Part shown: positions 21,381 to 32,934 of the stretch, piece after piece
Numbering within the stretch: position 1 is the first letter of the stretch
How the letters are laid out: every line of letters starts with the position of its first letter
Origin: Gremmenia infestans
Lineage: Eukaryota > Ascomycota > Leotiomycetes > Helotiales > Hamatocanthoscyphaceae
Assembly: GCA_032629725.1 (NCBI GenBank)
Contig: JAFEVB010000022.1
Coordinates: 1,798,001-1,862,000 of the forward strand
Direction of reading: 5' to 3'
DNA: 64,000 nt
Notes under the pieces: generated by a model
Told to the model about the DNA's origin: nothing
Databases searched by the model: none
Seen by the model: the letters and a program-made list of their open reading frames with translations, nothing else
Position numbers and translations under genes: made by a program

Positions 21381-23017
21381 ATGGATCCTATTTCCGGGAC
21401 GTTGATCGCCGCAAAAGTCCTGGTTGTTTGCATCAGGTCTGTCTTCAAGGCCGAAAGCCATTTACAAGCATCACTAACGAGGATCACTAACATAAAAACA
21501 GTCACGCGAAACCTCTCACCGAAATCTACCGAGAATTTGCGAATATCGAACAAGAAATGACCGAAGTTAAACTCCAGCTCGAAGGCCTCTGTTTAAGAAT
21601 AGAGTCTCAACTTGAGCTCATGAACACGGTATGGGCTGGTCTTCATGATGTATTCCAAATGCACCAGGTGAAGACCCTCTCTGTTCTGGAGAAGAAAATG
21701 CAAGCCGCCTATGACGAAGTTAGCAGCCTGATTGAGGGTCCGAAGCAGGGAAATTACTTCGTACAATTGTTGGGCAAAAGTAAAGGACTTGCCAAGAGGT
21801 TGAAATACACAACCTGGGTCAAGTCCAGTCTGCAGGCCACCATGCACGATCTCGGTACGTGGTGGAAGGAATTTGACATGTCTTGGTACATGATGACTCG
21901 AATGTCGAGCCAAGTTCTGGATGAAGCCATCAGAACCCAAAAGCCAGTTCACTCTGACTCAACCAACGCCATCAACACCCTGAAAAGGCTACGAAATATT
22001 ACCAAAAACGAGAGCAGAACAACACCAGATGACAAAGCATCGTCTGCGGTCCTCATAAATGAAGAATTTCCATATCAGCAAGCAATCCCCTTTTGCTCGG
22101 CATTCTTGACTTTCGATCCCAAGATCAACGATACCCTATTGCTAGATACAATCGTCCAAAACACTCTCACCGATTACAAAACTGCTCGCAGGGACATTGA
22201 AAGCATTGCGGTAACGTTACAGGCCATTGAGCCCGTCAATTTCGGTCTTCTTCGATGCCACGGCGTCGCCAAATCCAGGGGTCCCCATTCCCTATACCAA
22301 TTCGCATTTATCATGCCGCCGAACTGCCAGAGTCCTCGCAGTCTCAGAGACCTGCTCGTCTCACGCGTTCCATACACATTGAACCAACGGTTACAGCTTG
22401 CGCGTCAGATGTCCCGGGCCGTCATGCTGGTCCACGCCTCATCATTCGTGCACAAGAATATTCGACCAGAAACAATCATTGTTGCGGAAAGAAAGGACGA
22501 TGTCGACAGCAAGTGGCCTTTCCTGATCGGCTTCGAGCGTTTTCGTTTGGCTGAGGGGAAAACCTTTCGTAGGGGTGACGAGTCGTGGGAGAAAAACCTG
22601 TACCGACACCCAAGTCGGCAAGGAGCCAGAGCGGACGAAGATTACATGATGCAACACGATATCTACTCTCTAGGTATCAATCTGTTGGAGATAGGTATCT
22701 GGCAATCCCTTCTTGAATGGTCAGAGACAGCCAAATCCTTCACCACAAGGTCTGAACTGGAGATTGATATTGGTGCTGACTCCAAAAAATTGCGAGAGAG
22801 AGCGTTGAACACCAAGAAGATATTGATAAAAATGGCGCGAGAAAAATTACCACAAACTATGGGGCAAACTTATAGTGGGATGGTAGTATCGTGTCTCACT
22901 TGTCTAGACAAGTCCGGGAATTCTTTCGGCGATGAAGATGAGCTTGATGACGATGATCTTGTCGGCATACGATATATTGAAAAAATTTGGGCAGAGCTAC
23001 AAAAGATTCATATGTAA
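21381..23017 (+). CDS. HeLo-like N-terminal helical domain fused to a pseudokinase
   Basis: Exons 21381-21436 and 21502-23017 (65-nt intron with a CACTAAC branch site) give 523 aa. The start is MDPISGTLIAAKVLVV, the hydrophobic first helix typical of fungal HeLo/HeLo-like cell-death domains. Helical, coiled-coil-prone text follows to about residue 170 (IYREFANIEQEM, LCLRIESQLELMNTVW). From about residue 240 there is a kinase fold whose catalytic loop reads HKNIRPETII (residue 336 on) instead of HRDLKPEN, and GFE at about 362 instead of DFG. Both catalytic aspartates are therefore missing: a pseudokinase. In animals, MLKL joins a HeLo-homologous four-helix domain to a pseudokinase and permeabilises membranes after RIPK signalling. 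A similar role here is inference. It is intact, unlike its divergent kinase neighbour. Confidence 0.8.
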
Positions 23018-25405
23018 CGATCAGCTGCAATATTTCATAGCGTTGTCTATTGTTATACTTTAATTCATATATGTTAATTGAAAAGGTTGGATAGCAACAA
23101 AATGAAACCGCTTACAGCATCCCACCCCCCCCAGAAATAGAGATGAGTATTTCCTCTAGACATACAAGTTACAGCCTTCGTATAAGTCTGGTTACTAAAA
23201 TCATCACATATCTGACCGAATTGTGCAAACGCCATCCACTCCACGAAAAGGGTCTTCCAGAATAACAAAACGATGCTGTCCTCCCTTCTAATTGTCAGAG
23301 TATACCATTAGGTTTCTTCGAAGGTGCACTTGCTTTTCGCATAAATTATTAAAATAACACCTCACCGGACTTCCCGCGCAAGCAAAAAGCACCTTCTTAT
23401 TACAGAAAATACCCGGTCCTAGGACAATCATCCCGAAATGGCAGGATCGAAGGAGTAACACGTGACATGAGAACAAAATTGTAAGGGGCAGTGGCAATTA
23501 ATGGCAACAGCAAACAATGGGAAGGACTGTGCAGTAACACACTTTCATCCCGGTACCGTTACTTGCGTGGTTCTCAAGAAATACATTAGAAAGGAATAGA
23601 AAAGTTGCGTGGGAAGAAAAAATGCTCTAGTGCCACCTAGAAACAACGCGCCAAGTAGGCATATTGTTTTTAGCCCAAGATAGTTTTCGCATAGATCAGC
23701 AGGGCAGAGTTCGTATAAGAATAAAACTAGAGGCGAGAGAGAGAATGTCAAGAGATTTTCATAGTAACGTGGCAGTGAGATGAGACAAAAATAGAATGAT
23801 TACTGAACTTGCGCATTATGCATTCCTGCTAAAGGTAGAGATACTATACTACCTAGGTACGCTATGATTACGGCATCACTCGTGAAAGTATGGAATTTTT
23901 TGAAATGAAGCTTTTGATTCGGTAAATTGTACGCAGGACTTGAAACACTGCCTAATTCGTGAGGCCACCTGCAACAGTCTGGGGAAAACTATTAGCAAAC
24001 CTGGAAGTTGAGGTTATAATAATGAAGATGAGACTTTGGTGAAACTTTTCATTATCAAAGCGATTTTACCGCCTTAAACCAAGACTGCACAAACCGGAGT
24101 CATCTCTTTGAAAAATGGGCCGCGGACACTATTGTTTTTCCCGACTCGTATTGTACGACCCGTATAATAAATAGCAAGCGGACGATTATTCCCACAAAGC
24201 CTTTATTGATTGACATGGTAATTTGGAATTCGGGTGGCACTCGTATATCCTTAGGTCTTACCGTCCCACATGGTCGGCTTGACGTCATGTGAGGTTGTTC
24301 AATTGCCACGATTTCTAAATGCGACCTGATCAGCAACCCTTTACGGCAGTTCACAAGCCACACTCTGGTAGAGTCGCCCCGCCAATGAAGTGGCCGCGGC
24401 TCTTTCCTGCGCTTGGAAGTTGGGTTGGAGCCTTGGGTTCAGTAGTGTTCAGGGTCTTTACAGGGGCCCGAGCTGGCTGTAACAATCCACTCGGCCTCTG
24501 GGCCAGTGGCTGACCACGGAGCAACAGCCGAGAGAATAGTGAGCAGACTTCTGTTTCAGCCTGTATTCCATCGCTCCATATGGGGACATCACTTAGCATT
24601 TCTGCCATCACCACCATCATGCGTCAAACAAACAAATGTGATTGAATGTGTTTAAGCGCGGATTACAAATGATTTTGAGAACGTGTCGGAGGATATACTT
24701 CGTATAGGAGATTTACTAAGTGAAGATCCAGAGGGATGGTCGAAGAGAAGAAGGCTAAGGTACCGTACCCCTCGTGTCCGTACCAGTACAGCAGTAGTGA
24801 ACTTCGTACCTGCATGGATCACAAGACAGCTGCAGATCCCTTTGGATCTCATGTCTAACCCCTTTTGGCGAAATGAAGGGATCTTCTGCCGGGATACCGA
24901 TACGAATAACCAATCACGACACGAGAACCATAATTGGCAGCCTCCGTAGCCAATCAACAGCCGTCATTATAAAACCAGGGGCCGTTTGATGATTCCTCCT
25001 TGGGCAACGTTAGCGCAAGGCTGTGCTGATGGGTGGCACGGCGACTGGGCAACCATATGCAGGAATTTGCTTATTATTTGGTTGCTCCCTCCTTTGTCCG
25101 TTTCCCCCTCTCCATATTTTACGTTTTCCTACAATAATACCCACCTTTTAGCTGTTGCCTCCTCTTTGTTGACCCGTTGACCATTCTCTCGTTTTACCTC
25201 AACAATCACACTCGCTCGCTCGCTCAGCCTTTGTGTTTTGACCGCTTTGAAGATCTTGCGATTCATATAATTGATTGTCCTTCTCATCGATTCACGGACG
25301 AGTTTGACATTCACACTTGACACTCTCAAACCAAAAGCTTTTAAACAGCGATACGAACACCCAACGAGGAACCATCAAAGAACATAAAGCATAAAACCAC
25401 TCAAG
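23018..25405. other. Long intergenic region upstream of the GH16 gene
   Basis: About 2.4 kb with only short frames that show no domains. The left part is AT-rich. The right part is probably the promoter and long 5' UTR of the highly expressed type of cell-wall gene that follows. Confidence 0.5.
24910..24976 (+). promoter_or_regulatory. CCAAT boxes and TATA-like motif of the GH16 gene
   Basis: CCAAT occurs at 24910 and 24950, with ATTGG at 24933. TATAAAA lies at 24968-24974. This spacing is that of a conventional core promoter and would imply a 5' leader of about 400 nt before the start codon at 25406. Confidence 0.5.
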
Positions 25406-26759
25406 ATGCGCTTCACTATAGCAACCGCGACAGCAGTCTTGTCTGCTCTTCAAGCAGCCAATGCTCAGACCTTCACTGCCTGTGACCCAACAAAAAAAAG
25501 TATGCGCTCTTCACTTCCTTCACAGACTCTGTACTGACAACCATCCAGCTTGCCCTGGCGACAGCGGCATTGGAAACGGCAAGCCCTTCAACACCGACTT
25601 CACAACCGTTAGTGGCACAGATGCTCCAACAGGATGGACCTATGCGGATGGAACTACCATGTCATACGATAGCGCGAACGGTGCCAACTTCAAGATCTCA
25701 ACAAAGACTGGCGCCCCTACGATCAGCACCTCGCAATATATTATGTTTGGTAATGTCAGCACATACGCAAAGGCTTCTCCAGGAACTGGTATCGTCAGCA
25801 GTTTCATTCTGGAATCGGATGACCTTGATGAGATTGATTGGGAGTGGCTTGGATCCAACGACGGCTCTGTAGAGAGCAATTTCTTCGGCAAGGGCAATGT
25901 CACTACCTACGACCGAGCCATCTATCATCCTATCTCCCAGGCTGTTACTGGATGGCACACATACAACATCGAATGGACCAAGGACTACGTCAAGTGGTAC
26001 GTTGATGATATGGTCACCCCTGTCCGTATCCTAGCCTACGACGACCCCAAGACCATTAAGGGCACCCAGTTCCCCCAAACACCAATGAAGATCAAGTTGG
26101 GCAACTGGGTTGGATGTGCCGATGCCGCTGCTGCTGCAGACCCAAAGACTCAAGGAACTTGCCAGTGGGCCGGTGGACCAGCATCTTTTGACGGCACTGC
26201 TTCATACAGCATGTACGTCAAGAACATCTCCATCAGCGATGCCGGCTGCGGTGGAACCTACACATACAGCGACATGACCGGATCATTCGATAGCATCAAG
26301 TCATCCAACGAGGGAGCCTCGTGCGGCTCATCCTCGAGCCCAAGCTCGTCTGCTGGTTCTTCATCGGCTGCCTCTTCCACGACCGCTTCAGGCACAGCTT
26401 CAGACACAGCCTCAGGCACAGCCTCAACCTCAACAGTCAGCTCTGGAACCACTACTGCTTCTTCACCAAACTCAACTACCACTGCAAGCATCTCTACATC
26501 TACCGTACCAGCCGGTGCCTCCCCTTCATCCGGGAATGCAACCGCTACAGGTAGCTCAAGCGGAAGTGGAAGCAACGACACCAGCACCGGTTCCGGCAGC
26601 ACAGGAACAGGAGCAACGGCCTCCAAAGCCAGCGGTGCCAGTTCAAGCTCAACCAGTGCCCCACAAATCACCACCAACTCAGCATCATCCCACAAATACG
26701 GCACGGTGGAGCTGGTCGTCATGGCCCTTGGTCTTGGCGTCGGATATCTCGTCATGTAA
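25406..26759 (+). CDS. GH16 Crh-type cell-wall transglycosylase, GPI-anchored
   Basis: Exons 25406-25499 and 25549-26759 (49-nt intron) give 434 aa. The signal peptide is MRFTIATATAVLSALQAANA. The GH16 catalytic motif DEIDWEW is at about residues 125-131, with E126 as nucleophile and E130 as acid/base. WHTYNIEWTKDYVKWYVD and IKLGNWVGC are further Crh signatures. After about residue 310 the chain becomes a long Ser/Thr/Ala-rich stalk, then a hydrophobic tail (LVVMALGLGVGYLVM) preceded by small residues, which fits a GPI-attachment signal. Crh proteins (Crh1/Utr2) join chitin to beta-1,6/1,3-glucan at the outer face of the plasma membrane. The paralogue cannot be assigned without a tree. Confidence 0.93.
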
Positions 26760-27210
26760 CTATAGTTCGTAGCATCATAGGAGGCAACATGGGAGCGATT
26801 TTTGCATTTTCGGTCGTCAACGGCGTTTATGTATGATTGGAGGATAGAATGAATGAATTTGGGTTGGATCAGGTGGCATTTCTGCATTTGGTGGCTGCGA
26901 TGCTATGCGTCGTGCTGCACATAGGAGTTACATTGTCCATACACTTTAGATAATTTAGAAATAAAAGACGTTTTACATAGAAATTTTTCCCTTGCTTTTT
27001 TCCATGTGCAATAGGTGTGAACTTATCTTTTTGCTTGCTTTATTATTTTCCAACTACAGGTCTTCTACTTCCATCCCGTGTTTTTGTCTGCTATCACTGC
27101 GGTGGTAAATAAGAGCTCGCTTAACTTAGGAGGCTTTTTCGGAGAGAAAAACTAAAGTACGGAAATTTCCTTATAGATCAATTAACGCTATCCTTCCTTC
27201 CTTCTACCAC
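26760..27210. other. Convergent 3' region
   Basis: The 3' flanks of the plus-strand GH16 gene and the minus-strand regulator meet here. AATAAA-like sequence (aaataaaag near 26960) may serve polyadenylation. No gene is seen. Confidence 0.5.
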
Positions 27211-29181
27211 TCACCCATCCACACAAAACCGCCTCATAAACGCATACAAACCCCCCGTCTCATACGCCACAACCCGCATCAAATACCCCTCACACCTCCC
27301 CTCATCACTCATCCTCCCCTCACTACTCAGCCTCCTCCCCTCACCACTCAAACCCACCTCAATCATCCGCTTCGCTACAAACGCCAGGCCGGCCGAGTAC
27401 TTCACCACCCCGAGCCACCGCTGCTCTTCACCGTCAACGCGCGCCATAGCTGCGTCCCAGAGGACGGTCCAGCGCGAGAGGCCGCGGAGGAGGAGGCGAG
27501 AGGTGCTAAGGAGGGGGAGGGTGGTGTGGTGGTGGAAGGTTAGGTGTTGGAATGCTGGGGGGGTGAGGAGGGGGGTTAGCTGGGTGAGGGTTGGGTAGGT
27601 AGGTAGGTAGGTAGGAAGGAAGGAAGGAAGGATGGAAGGATGGAAATACGAACCGAGAACCACGACATGCAGATACTGGACATCGAGGTGCGCGAAATCA
27701 ACCGCAGTTCCTTCTATCCACTCCTCGTTCAGCAGGTCTTGAATAAGGGTTTTTAGACACTGGAAATTAGAGCTCAACTCCTGCTCGCTTCTCAGACGCT
27801 CGTAACTGGCTGCATTATCTGTATGCCAGAACGCGTCGCTGCAGGGCAGGTGTCCGCGCATGTCGGATAATGTCATGGCGGGTGGGTGGTTCGAGAAGAG
27901 GATCAGCCACGCGTCGTTGATGAACGTCCATGTCACGACCCTGATCCAAGATTCCCTATCCACGAACAACCGCCAGTCTCGCTCCAACTGCGGTACTATT
28001 GGTGTTTCGTGTGTGCTTCCCATGACATCGAGATTCCGAAGTAAGGCTACGAGGCTGGGATGCCGCTTGTTGATGATTCGGCGACGGACGGTGGGGTCCT
28101 TGACGAACATCTGCAGCGTCTCGATCAGATATGCCGCTTGGCAGAGCTCTAATGCCCCCCGCGAATCGGCCGCGTGAGAGGTCGAGCAGAGAAATTGCTT
28201 CACGCGGTGGAAGATATACTTCTCGGCCAGCTCATGCATCGCCAGTGTAAAGGCAGTAGAAAGCGGACTTTGCTTTTCTTTTCGGTAATGAAGATAGGTG
28301 GAGCCTGAGAGAGCTATTGCTAGCAAGAGTGTTGGGTCTACTAGACTGAGATACAGCGTTGGTAGATGGATGATTGATGCTAGTAAGTGCCCCCGGTGGA
28401 AGAAAGCTGCTATGCAGTCGCGGAAGTTTGGCACTTTGAAGAAAGCTTGAAAGGAGCTCAGACTGGGAAAGGTCTCAAGATTCGGCATGCCTGAGGCGAC
28501 TTGCTGAAGGTCAACTGCCAGGAGGCTAACCCGTGCTTCGAGCTCATCGTCAGAGGTGTCGAGGTGTAGTCGATCCAGCGCATCTTGGCGATGTCCACCA
28601 TTCATGGTTTCGTGTTCCAGCGCCGCGTCAAATGATGGGTCGACATAGCCTAAAAACAAGAGACGAGGATCGATCGTGTCCGACAGCATAGCGTGCGTCT
28701 GTGAAGACTCCTGTGTAACTGGAGCGGCTCGGCTATGCTCTGGCTCTGGCTCTCCATCGAGGATGACTTCACCCACAGGACCACTATATGGATCTGCGCA
28801 ACCCAACAAGAAAGATAATGCCGGGTGTCTGCTGCCTTTAAATGCAGCTTCTCCACGGTGTGTGGGATCCGCGCAAAGCCGTCCATATGTGCAGGTCAAG
28901 CTCCGCGAGGCGCACCGCGCACAGGGGGTTTTCCCGTCACAAAGCAGTTTGATTTGAGAGCATCCATCGCAAGCATGCACCTTTCTCCCGCGCTTGGCTT
29001 CCGGTGGTAGAGGGCGATCTCCCCTCGAGGGGCAGGTTTTGGCGTGGCGTCTGGCGCCATCAACTCGTTGGAATGTGCGCCTACAGAAAGGACACCCATG
29101 GCGATTTGATGTGGTGTTTTGAGCTAAAGGGAGCTGACATGTTTGACATATCCGGCACTCGGGAGGATTTAACGACGCCAT
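27211..29181 (-). CDS. Fungal transcription factor with C2HC finger, Zn2Cys6 cluster and MHR-like region
   Basis: A single uninterrupted frame of 656 aa. Residues 30-50 form a zinc finger (C30-x2-C33 ... H46-x3-C50). Residues 71-97 form a Zn2Cys6 binuclear cluster (CDGCSQIKLLCDG then CARCASRSLTC) preceded by the basic RGRKVHA linker. The middle region (about 230-470, FPSLSSFQAFFKVPNFRDC, FTLAMHELAEKYIF) resembles the fungal-specific transcription factor domain. The target genes are unknown. Around residue 520, an AAGG/TAGG microsatellite encodes SILPSFLPTYLPTYP. No in-phase intron removing it was found, though unrecognised splicing there remains possible. Confidence 0.85.
   Translation of the reverse strand: MASLNPPECRICQTCQLPLAQNTTSNRHGCPFCRRTFQRVDGARRHAKTCPSRGDRPLPPEAKRGRKVHACDGCSQIKLLCDGKTPCARCASRSLTCTYGRLCADPTHRGEAAFKGSRHPALSFLLGCADPYSGPVGEVILDGEPEPEHSRAAPVTQESSQTHAMLSDTIDPRLLFLGYVDPSFDAALEHETMNGGHRQDALDRLHLDTSDDELEARVSLLAVDLQQVASGMPNLETFPSLSSFQAFFKVPNFRDCIAAFFHRGHLLASIIHLPTLYLSLVDPTLLLAIALSGSTYLHYRKEKQSPLSTAFTLAMHELAEKYIFHRVKQFLCSTSHAADSRGALELCQAAYLIETLQMFVKDPTVRRRIINKRHPSLVALLRNLDVMGSTHETPIVPQLERDWRLFVDRESWIRVVTWTFINDAWLILFSNHPPAMTLSDMRGHLPCSDAFWHTDNAASYERLRSEQELSSNFQCLKTLIQDLLNEEWIEGTAVDFAHLDVQYLHVVVLGSYFHPSILPSFLPTYLPTYPTLTQLTPLLTPPAFQHLTFHHHTTLPLLSTSRLLLRGLSRWTVLWDAAMARVDGEEQRWLGVVKYSAGLAFVAKRMIEVGLSGEGRRLSSEGRMSDEGRCEGYLMRVVAYETGGLYAFMRRFCVDG
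27594..27641. repeat. TAGG/AAGG microsatellite within the transcription factor gene
   Basis: Tandem tetranucleotides (taggtaggtaggtagg followed by aaggaaggaagg) lie in the coding strand of the regulator and are read as Ser/Pro/Tyr/Thr-rich protein. A change of one tetramer would shift the frame, so the site is a potential phase-variable point. Confidence 0.8.
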
Positions 29182-29670
29182 GGATCCCAGGGGAATGGAA
29201 AGGTAAGGGTGGCTTGAAATGCAGGTCTTTGGTGAGAGGGACGAGAGATGAGTGTATTTTCCGACGCTATAAGTTGAAGTACCCTAGAAATTGGGAAGGT
29301 TCGCTTTACGCTAGTAGGGGTCTCACCACGGTGTCGTAATTTGATTGGACGAAATAGTACACCAGGTACACGATATATCAGAGTTAATGATTGATGATTT
29401 AACTTGTGTAGTATAGAAAGACGATCGGAATAGTGATAATCCAATAACAAAATATAGTTCTATAACTTAGCATAGATTTACCGCTTTTTGTGCAGTTTTA
29501 ATCTGTCACACCCTCCTCCGTGCCTGTCCAACGCGCAAATGTGGGGCGCGCATGTGTGAATTTCCCGATTTCCCCCCTGATCGTATGAAGCTTGACCCTG
29601 ACTAACATATTCAGCAGAAATGTTTTTGTTTTTACTTCATACCGGCACCCCATTGTAACAGCATCTCACA
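29182..29670. other. Divergent promoter region between regulator and complex I gene
   Basis: The minus-strand regulator and the plus-strand complex I gene are transcribed away from this stretch. It is AT-rich, with no supported gene or clear motif. Confidence 0.5.
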
Positions 29671-30457
29671 ATGCTCTGTTGCAAGACAATGCCCTGTGAG
29701 TTAATATGAAAGCCCTTGGTTCAAGGGAAGACACTCGCTAATAATAGGGGTTCAGACCAGCTCTATACCTCGACCATTTCGAGCACAGCAAAACAGCTAC
29801 GCGCCAATCCCCGCTCTCTCGCTCCTTTTCTTCCTCGAATACGCCAACAATTCTCGAGCAAGGTCCAAAACGAGCCATCTTCAACGTCTCAAGCTCTATC
29901 CAACGAGGTCAAACCTAGGGGCCTGGTGGAACATGTTCTGTAAGACCAGCCAAATAAACACAACTAGAGGGATGGAACAAGAGGCTGACAGCAGCTTACA
30001 TTACAGCACAAGCATGGATCAAATCGTAAGCTGGGCAAGAAATGGATCAATGTGGCCTCTCTCGTTCGGCCTGGCATGCTGCAGCATCGAAATGATGCAC
30101 GCCTCGATGCCGCGCTACGACCAAGACCGCCTCGGCATCATCTTCCGCGCCTCGCCCCGCCAAGCCGACGTGATGATTGTCGCCGGGACCGTGACGAACA
30201 AAATGGCCTCGGCGGTCCGGCAATGCTACGACCAGATGCCTGATCCGAAGTGGGTTATCAGCATGGGCAGTTGTGCGAATGGGGGAGGGTACTATCATTA
30301 TAGCTATAGTGTTGTAAGAGGCGTGGATAGGATTCTACCGGTTGATATATATATCCCGGGCTGCCCTCCCACTAGCGAGGCGCTGTTGTATGGCGTGTTT
30401 CAGTTGCAGAAGAAGATTCGGAGGACGAAGGTCACGAGGATGTGGTATCGGAAATGA
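29671..30457 (+). CDS. NADH:ubiquinone oxidoreductase 20-kDa (PSST/NDUFS7) subunit
   Basis: The proposed exons 29671-29695, 29789-29939 and 30007-30457 give 208 aa. The first exon and 93-nt intron are inferred from frame and splice signals, and the last two exons are secure. The N-terminus is Arg-rich without acids (LRANPRSLAPFLPRIRQQF), as in a mitochondrial presequence. All four ligands of iron-sulfur cluster N2 are present: C83-C84 (FGLACCSIEMMH), C148 (MGSCANGGG) and C178 (IPGCPPTSEA). The end KVTRMWYRK is typical. The subunit passes electrons from the peripheral arm to ubiquinone. Text such as TSMDQIVSWARNGSMWPLSF departs from the very conserved family pattern, so this could be a divergent paralogue. 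Confidence 0.85.
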
Positions 30458-32209
30458 TGGGGAGTTGGAGAAAAGGGATATATCACCCGTACCTAAGTTG
30501 TACTACATAGACTGTGAATGATTAAAGTGATCGCTTAGATATTCCCCAAACCAAACACGAGCAGCCCTTTATATTATATGGTCCCCCATGATACTTAGCA
30601 GCCTCTAGCATGTTCAACTGATCGCTTTGCACTATGATATATTTGTTAGCATTAGCATACATCGTATGATTATGTTCGTTTGCTATGTTTAATTAGACCG
30701 ACCACCTGCTGAAACGCAGTCTCACGCGCTGATAAATTGCACCACCTATTGCATATAAGAGGATGCTAGAAAGGAGTGAGGTTGAGAAGATGGAATTGGG
30801 AAAATGAAAATGAAAATAAAAAATCACAAAATTGTGTAGTAGGAGGGAGCATATTTAGATTTATGAGAATGTAATTGCCATTTGGAAATTGAGGACTAGC
30901 TGGTTTTAGGGTCGTGGGGGCGTTAGCTTGGAAGTTAAACAGAGAGACCCTAGTGATAGTGTTCTAGATGGGGGCAAATTTCCACGATTATGGATTGGAT
31001 ATTTTCCCAGGCATCAGGAGGAACAGAGAGATGTTGAAGAACATCCTGTCTTTGTGATGCGTGTGATCTTGGAGATATACTCGTCAATAAGTAAGGGGCA
31101 TACTAGGTGTTTATCACTATACAAGTAAGAGTTTACTTTTTCTTCCTTAAACTATGCCTGGTTTGGTATTAAATTGACACTAGCATAAAACTACGGATTC
31201 TTTCCTAGTCTAGGAGATCTATATAGCTGAAGCTTTATCTTATTAGTTCAGTTCAAGTTTAGCCTCAAAGCTAGCAGTTAATTAATTATTAAAAGCGTTG
31301 GTCTTACTTGATCCCTTTCATCGACAATCTGACGATATTTGATAGCCATGAATAGTAATGCTAAGCCACCACCGTACATGCAGATTATGGCTATCTCTTT
31401 CTTCAAAGTGAGTACCTTAGTTTGGCGCGATGGCTAGAATAAGTTTAAAGCTGCTAATTCATTTTCAGCCCTATTCTTAAGAGTTCTTATAATAAAGAGG
31501 ATGCATTATCCGTATCACATAGAAGCTTAATTACCAAATCTATCGAAAAATGTCTCTACAAAAGGCTGAATAAACGCTTCGCCTTCACGTGGTCGCCTTG
31601 CCCCTTTAAACTTGAGCTTGGCATTCCTGTGCCGTGCTTCTGAAGCGAACGTGCTAGGGTGCACAAGCGAGCCCCTTTCTAGAGCGATCTCTTCTTAGCT
31701 ACGGTCCTACGATCTAAAAAAGAGCTGTGCTCACTAGGTAGGAGTTAATTGTAATCAACATTCTAAAATGAACTTTAACACTATTCTCGATTTCCTCCTA
31801 GGAAAGTGTGTAATATAACTCCTGGGTAATGTCTCCGCATCATGTGCTTACTTTCCAACCCCACATGACACCCCTGAGCAAATCCCTGGCGTATGACGTT
31901 GAATTTCCTCATGCCCGCCCCCGCATGAAATCAGGAAAACAGGGCACGGGACAGACAAAATGATGTAAGAATATCTGACTTCATCTATACTCCTGAAGTT
32001 TCCATGTTAACATAAATCAATTCTCGACTTCCTACAGCAAATTCTGCATTAGCAAAATTAATCTGCCTGCAATTCTTTGAAACTCCCGACGCCTTTATTC
32101 GCGAGGCCTTAGTCCTACAAACCAACTTCTGGTCAAGTATGTCTTCTTCCTGTACTTTCCCCCTAAAGCTTGGCTGATTGCATCGCCACAGGAAATTTGG
32201 AAAGCAATC
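30458..32209. other. Intergenic, AT-rich
   Basis: About 1.75 kb with no supported gene. The part from 31150 to 31800 is rich in TA steps and lacks long frames. Confidence 0.5.
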
Positions 32210-32572
32210 ATGTCCGAAAAACAGCAGCAAGCGGTGCAAGAGGAGCAGCAAGGAGAACAAGAAAACAACCAACAGCTCCAACATGGCAGCTCCACCCAAC
32301 AACAATCGATGGAAATGTCTCCTCGTGGAGACGACAACCCTCCTGCCCCGATCAGAGAATCGCGGATCAAGGACCGCCCTCAGAAGGATATGAACGATTC
32401 AATAAAAATAAAGATCGAGCTGGATCTCGAGGTCGAGGTACGTTGTCCCCGGCATCGCTGTAAGAAGAAAATCGAGGTCGTCTTTGGAGTGGGCTGATGT
32501 TGAGGCCGTGGGCATTTGCAGGTTGATTTGTATGCGAGGGTTCAGGGTGATGTTACTATTGGGTTGATGTGA
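32210..32572 (+). CDS. Small conserved fungal protein with C-terminal alternating hydrophobic motif
   Basis: Exons 32210-32437 and 32522-32572 (84-nt intron, GTACGT donor) give 92 aa. Residues 1-55 are Gln/Glu/Ser-rich and probably disordered. The C-terminus reads IKIKIELDLEVEV then DLYARVQGDVTIGLM, with strict hydrophobic/polar alternation. I recognise this as the end of a family of small ascomycete proteins of unknown function. Without the intron the frame would end with an unrelated Cys/Lys-rich tail, which supports the splice. It has no signal peptide or membrane helix. Confidence 0.65.
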
Positions 32573-32934
32573 TGTGGACGCACATCTTTGTTACGATATA
32601 TGGCAGATGGGAGGTGCCGGGACAAGTCCGAAGGCTGTGCAAATATAAGTTCTATGGCTTGGGGACTTGAGTTAAAGCTTGGATGATACGGATATATGTG
32701 GCATATGTGGCATGTGCGGCGTTCTTGTGATTTGGGGTGAAGAAAAGCTCTTTAGCTGCAACTGTATTTCACGGAAATGATTGGAGGAATCTTGTTTTCC
32801 TAATCAAAATGCAAACCCTCTTTATACCTCTAAGATATATTTTGACAAGCCATTATTATTATATTCGACTCTAATCGAAAGCAAGTTGAAGGCTACTGTC
32901 CTATTTTTGTTCCTTTTATTTTGGTGGTGGTGGT
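32573..32934. other. Convergent 3' region
   Basis: Lies between the small plus-strand gene and the 3' end of the minus-strand unknown gene. No gene is supported. Confidence 0.5.

Noticed and set aside
26258..26887. 209-codon minus-strand frame opposite the GH16 gene
   Set aside because: It is the mirror of the Ser/Thr/Ala-rich stalk of the GH16 gene; Glu/Val/Ala-rich text without a domain.
29696..29788. TTG-initiated continuation of the complex I frame upstream
   Set aside because: No ATG opens it. A short first exon (29671-29695) with a GTGAGT donor gives an ATG start and the right phase.
30047..30298. Minus-strand frame within the complex I gene
   Set aside because: Antisense shadow of highly conserved PSST coding sequence.
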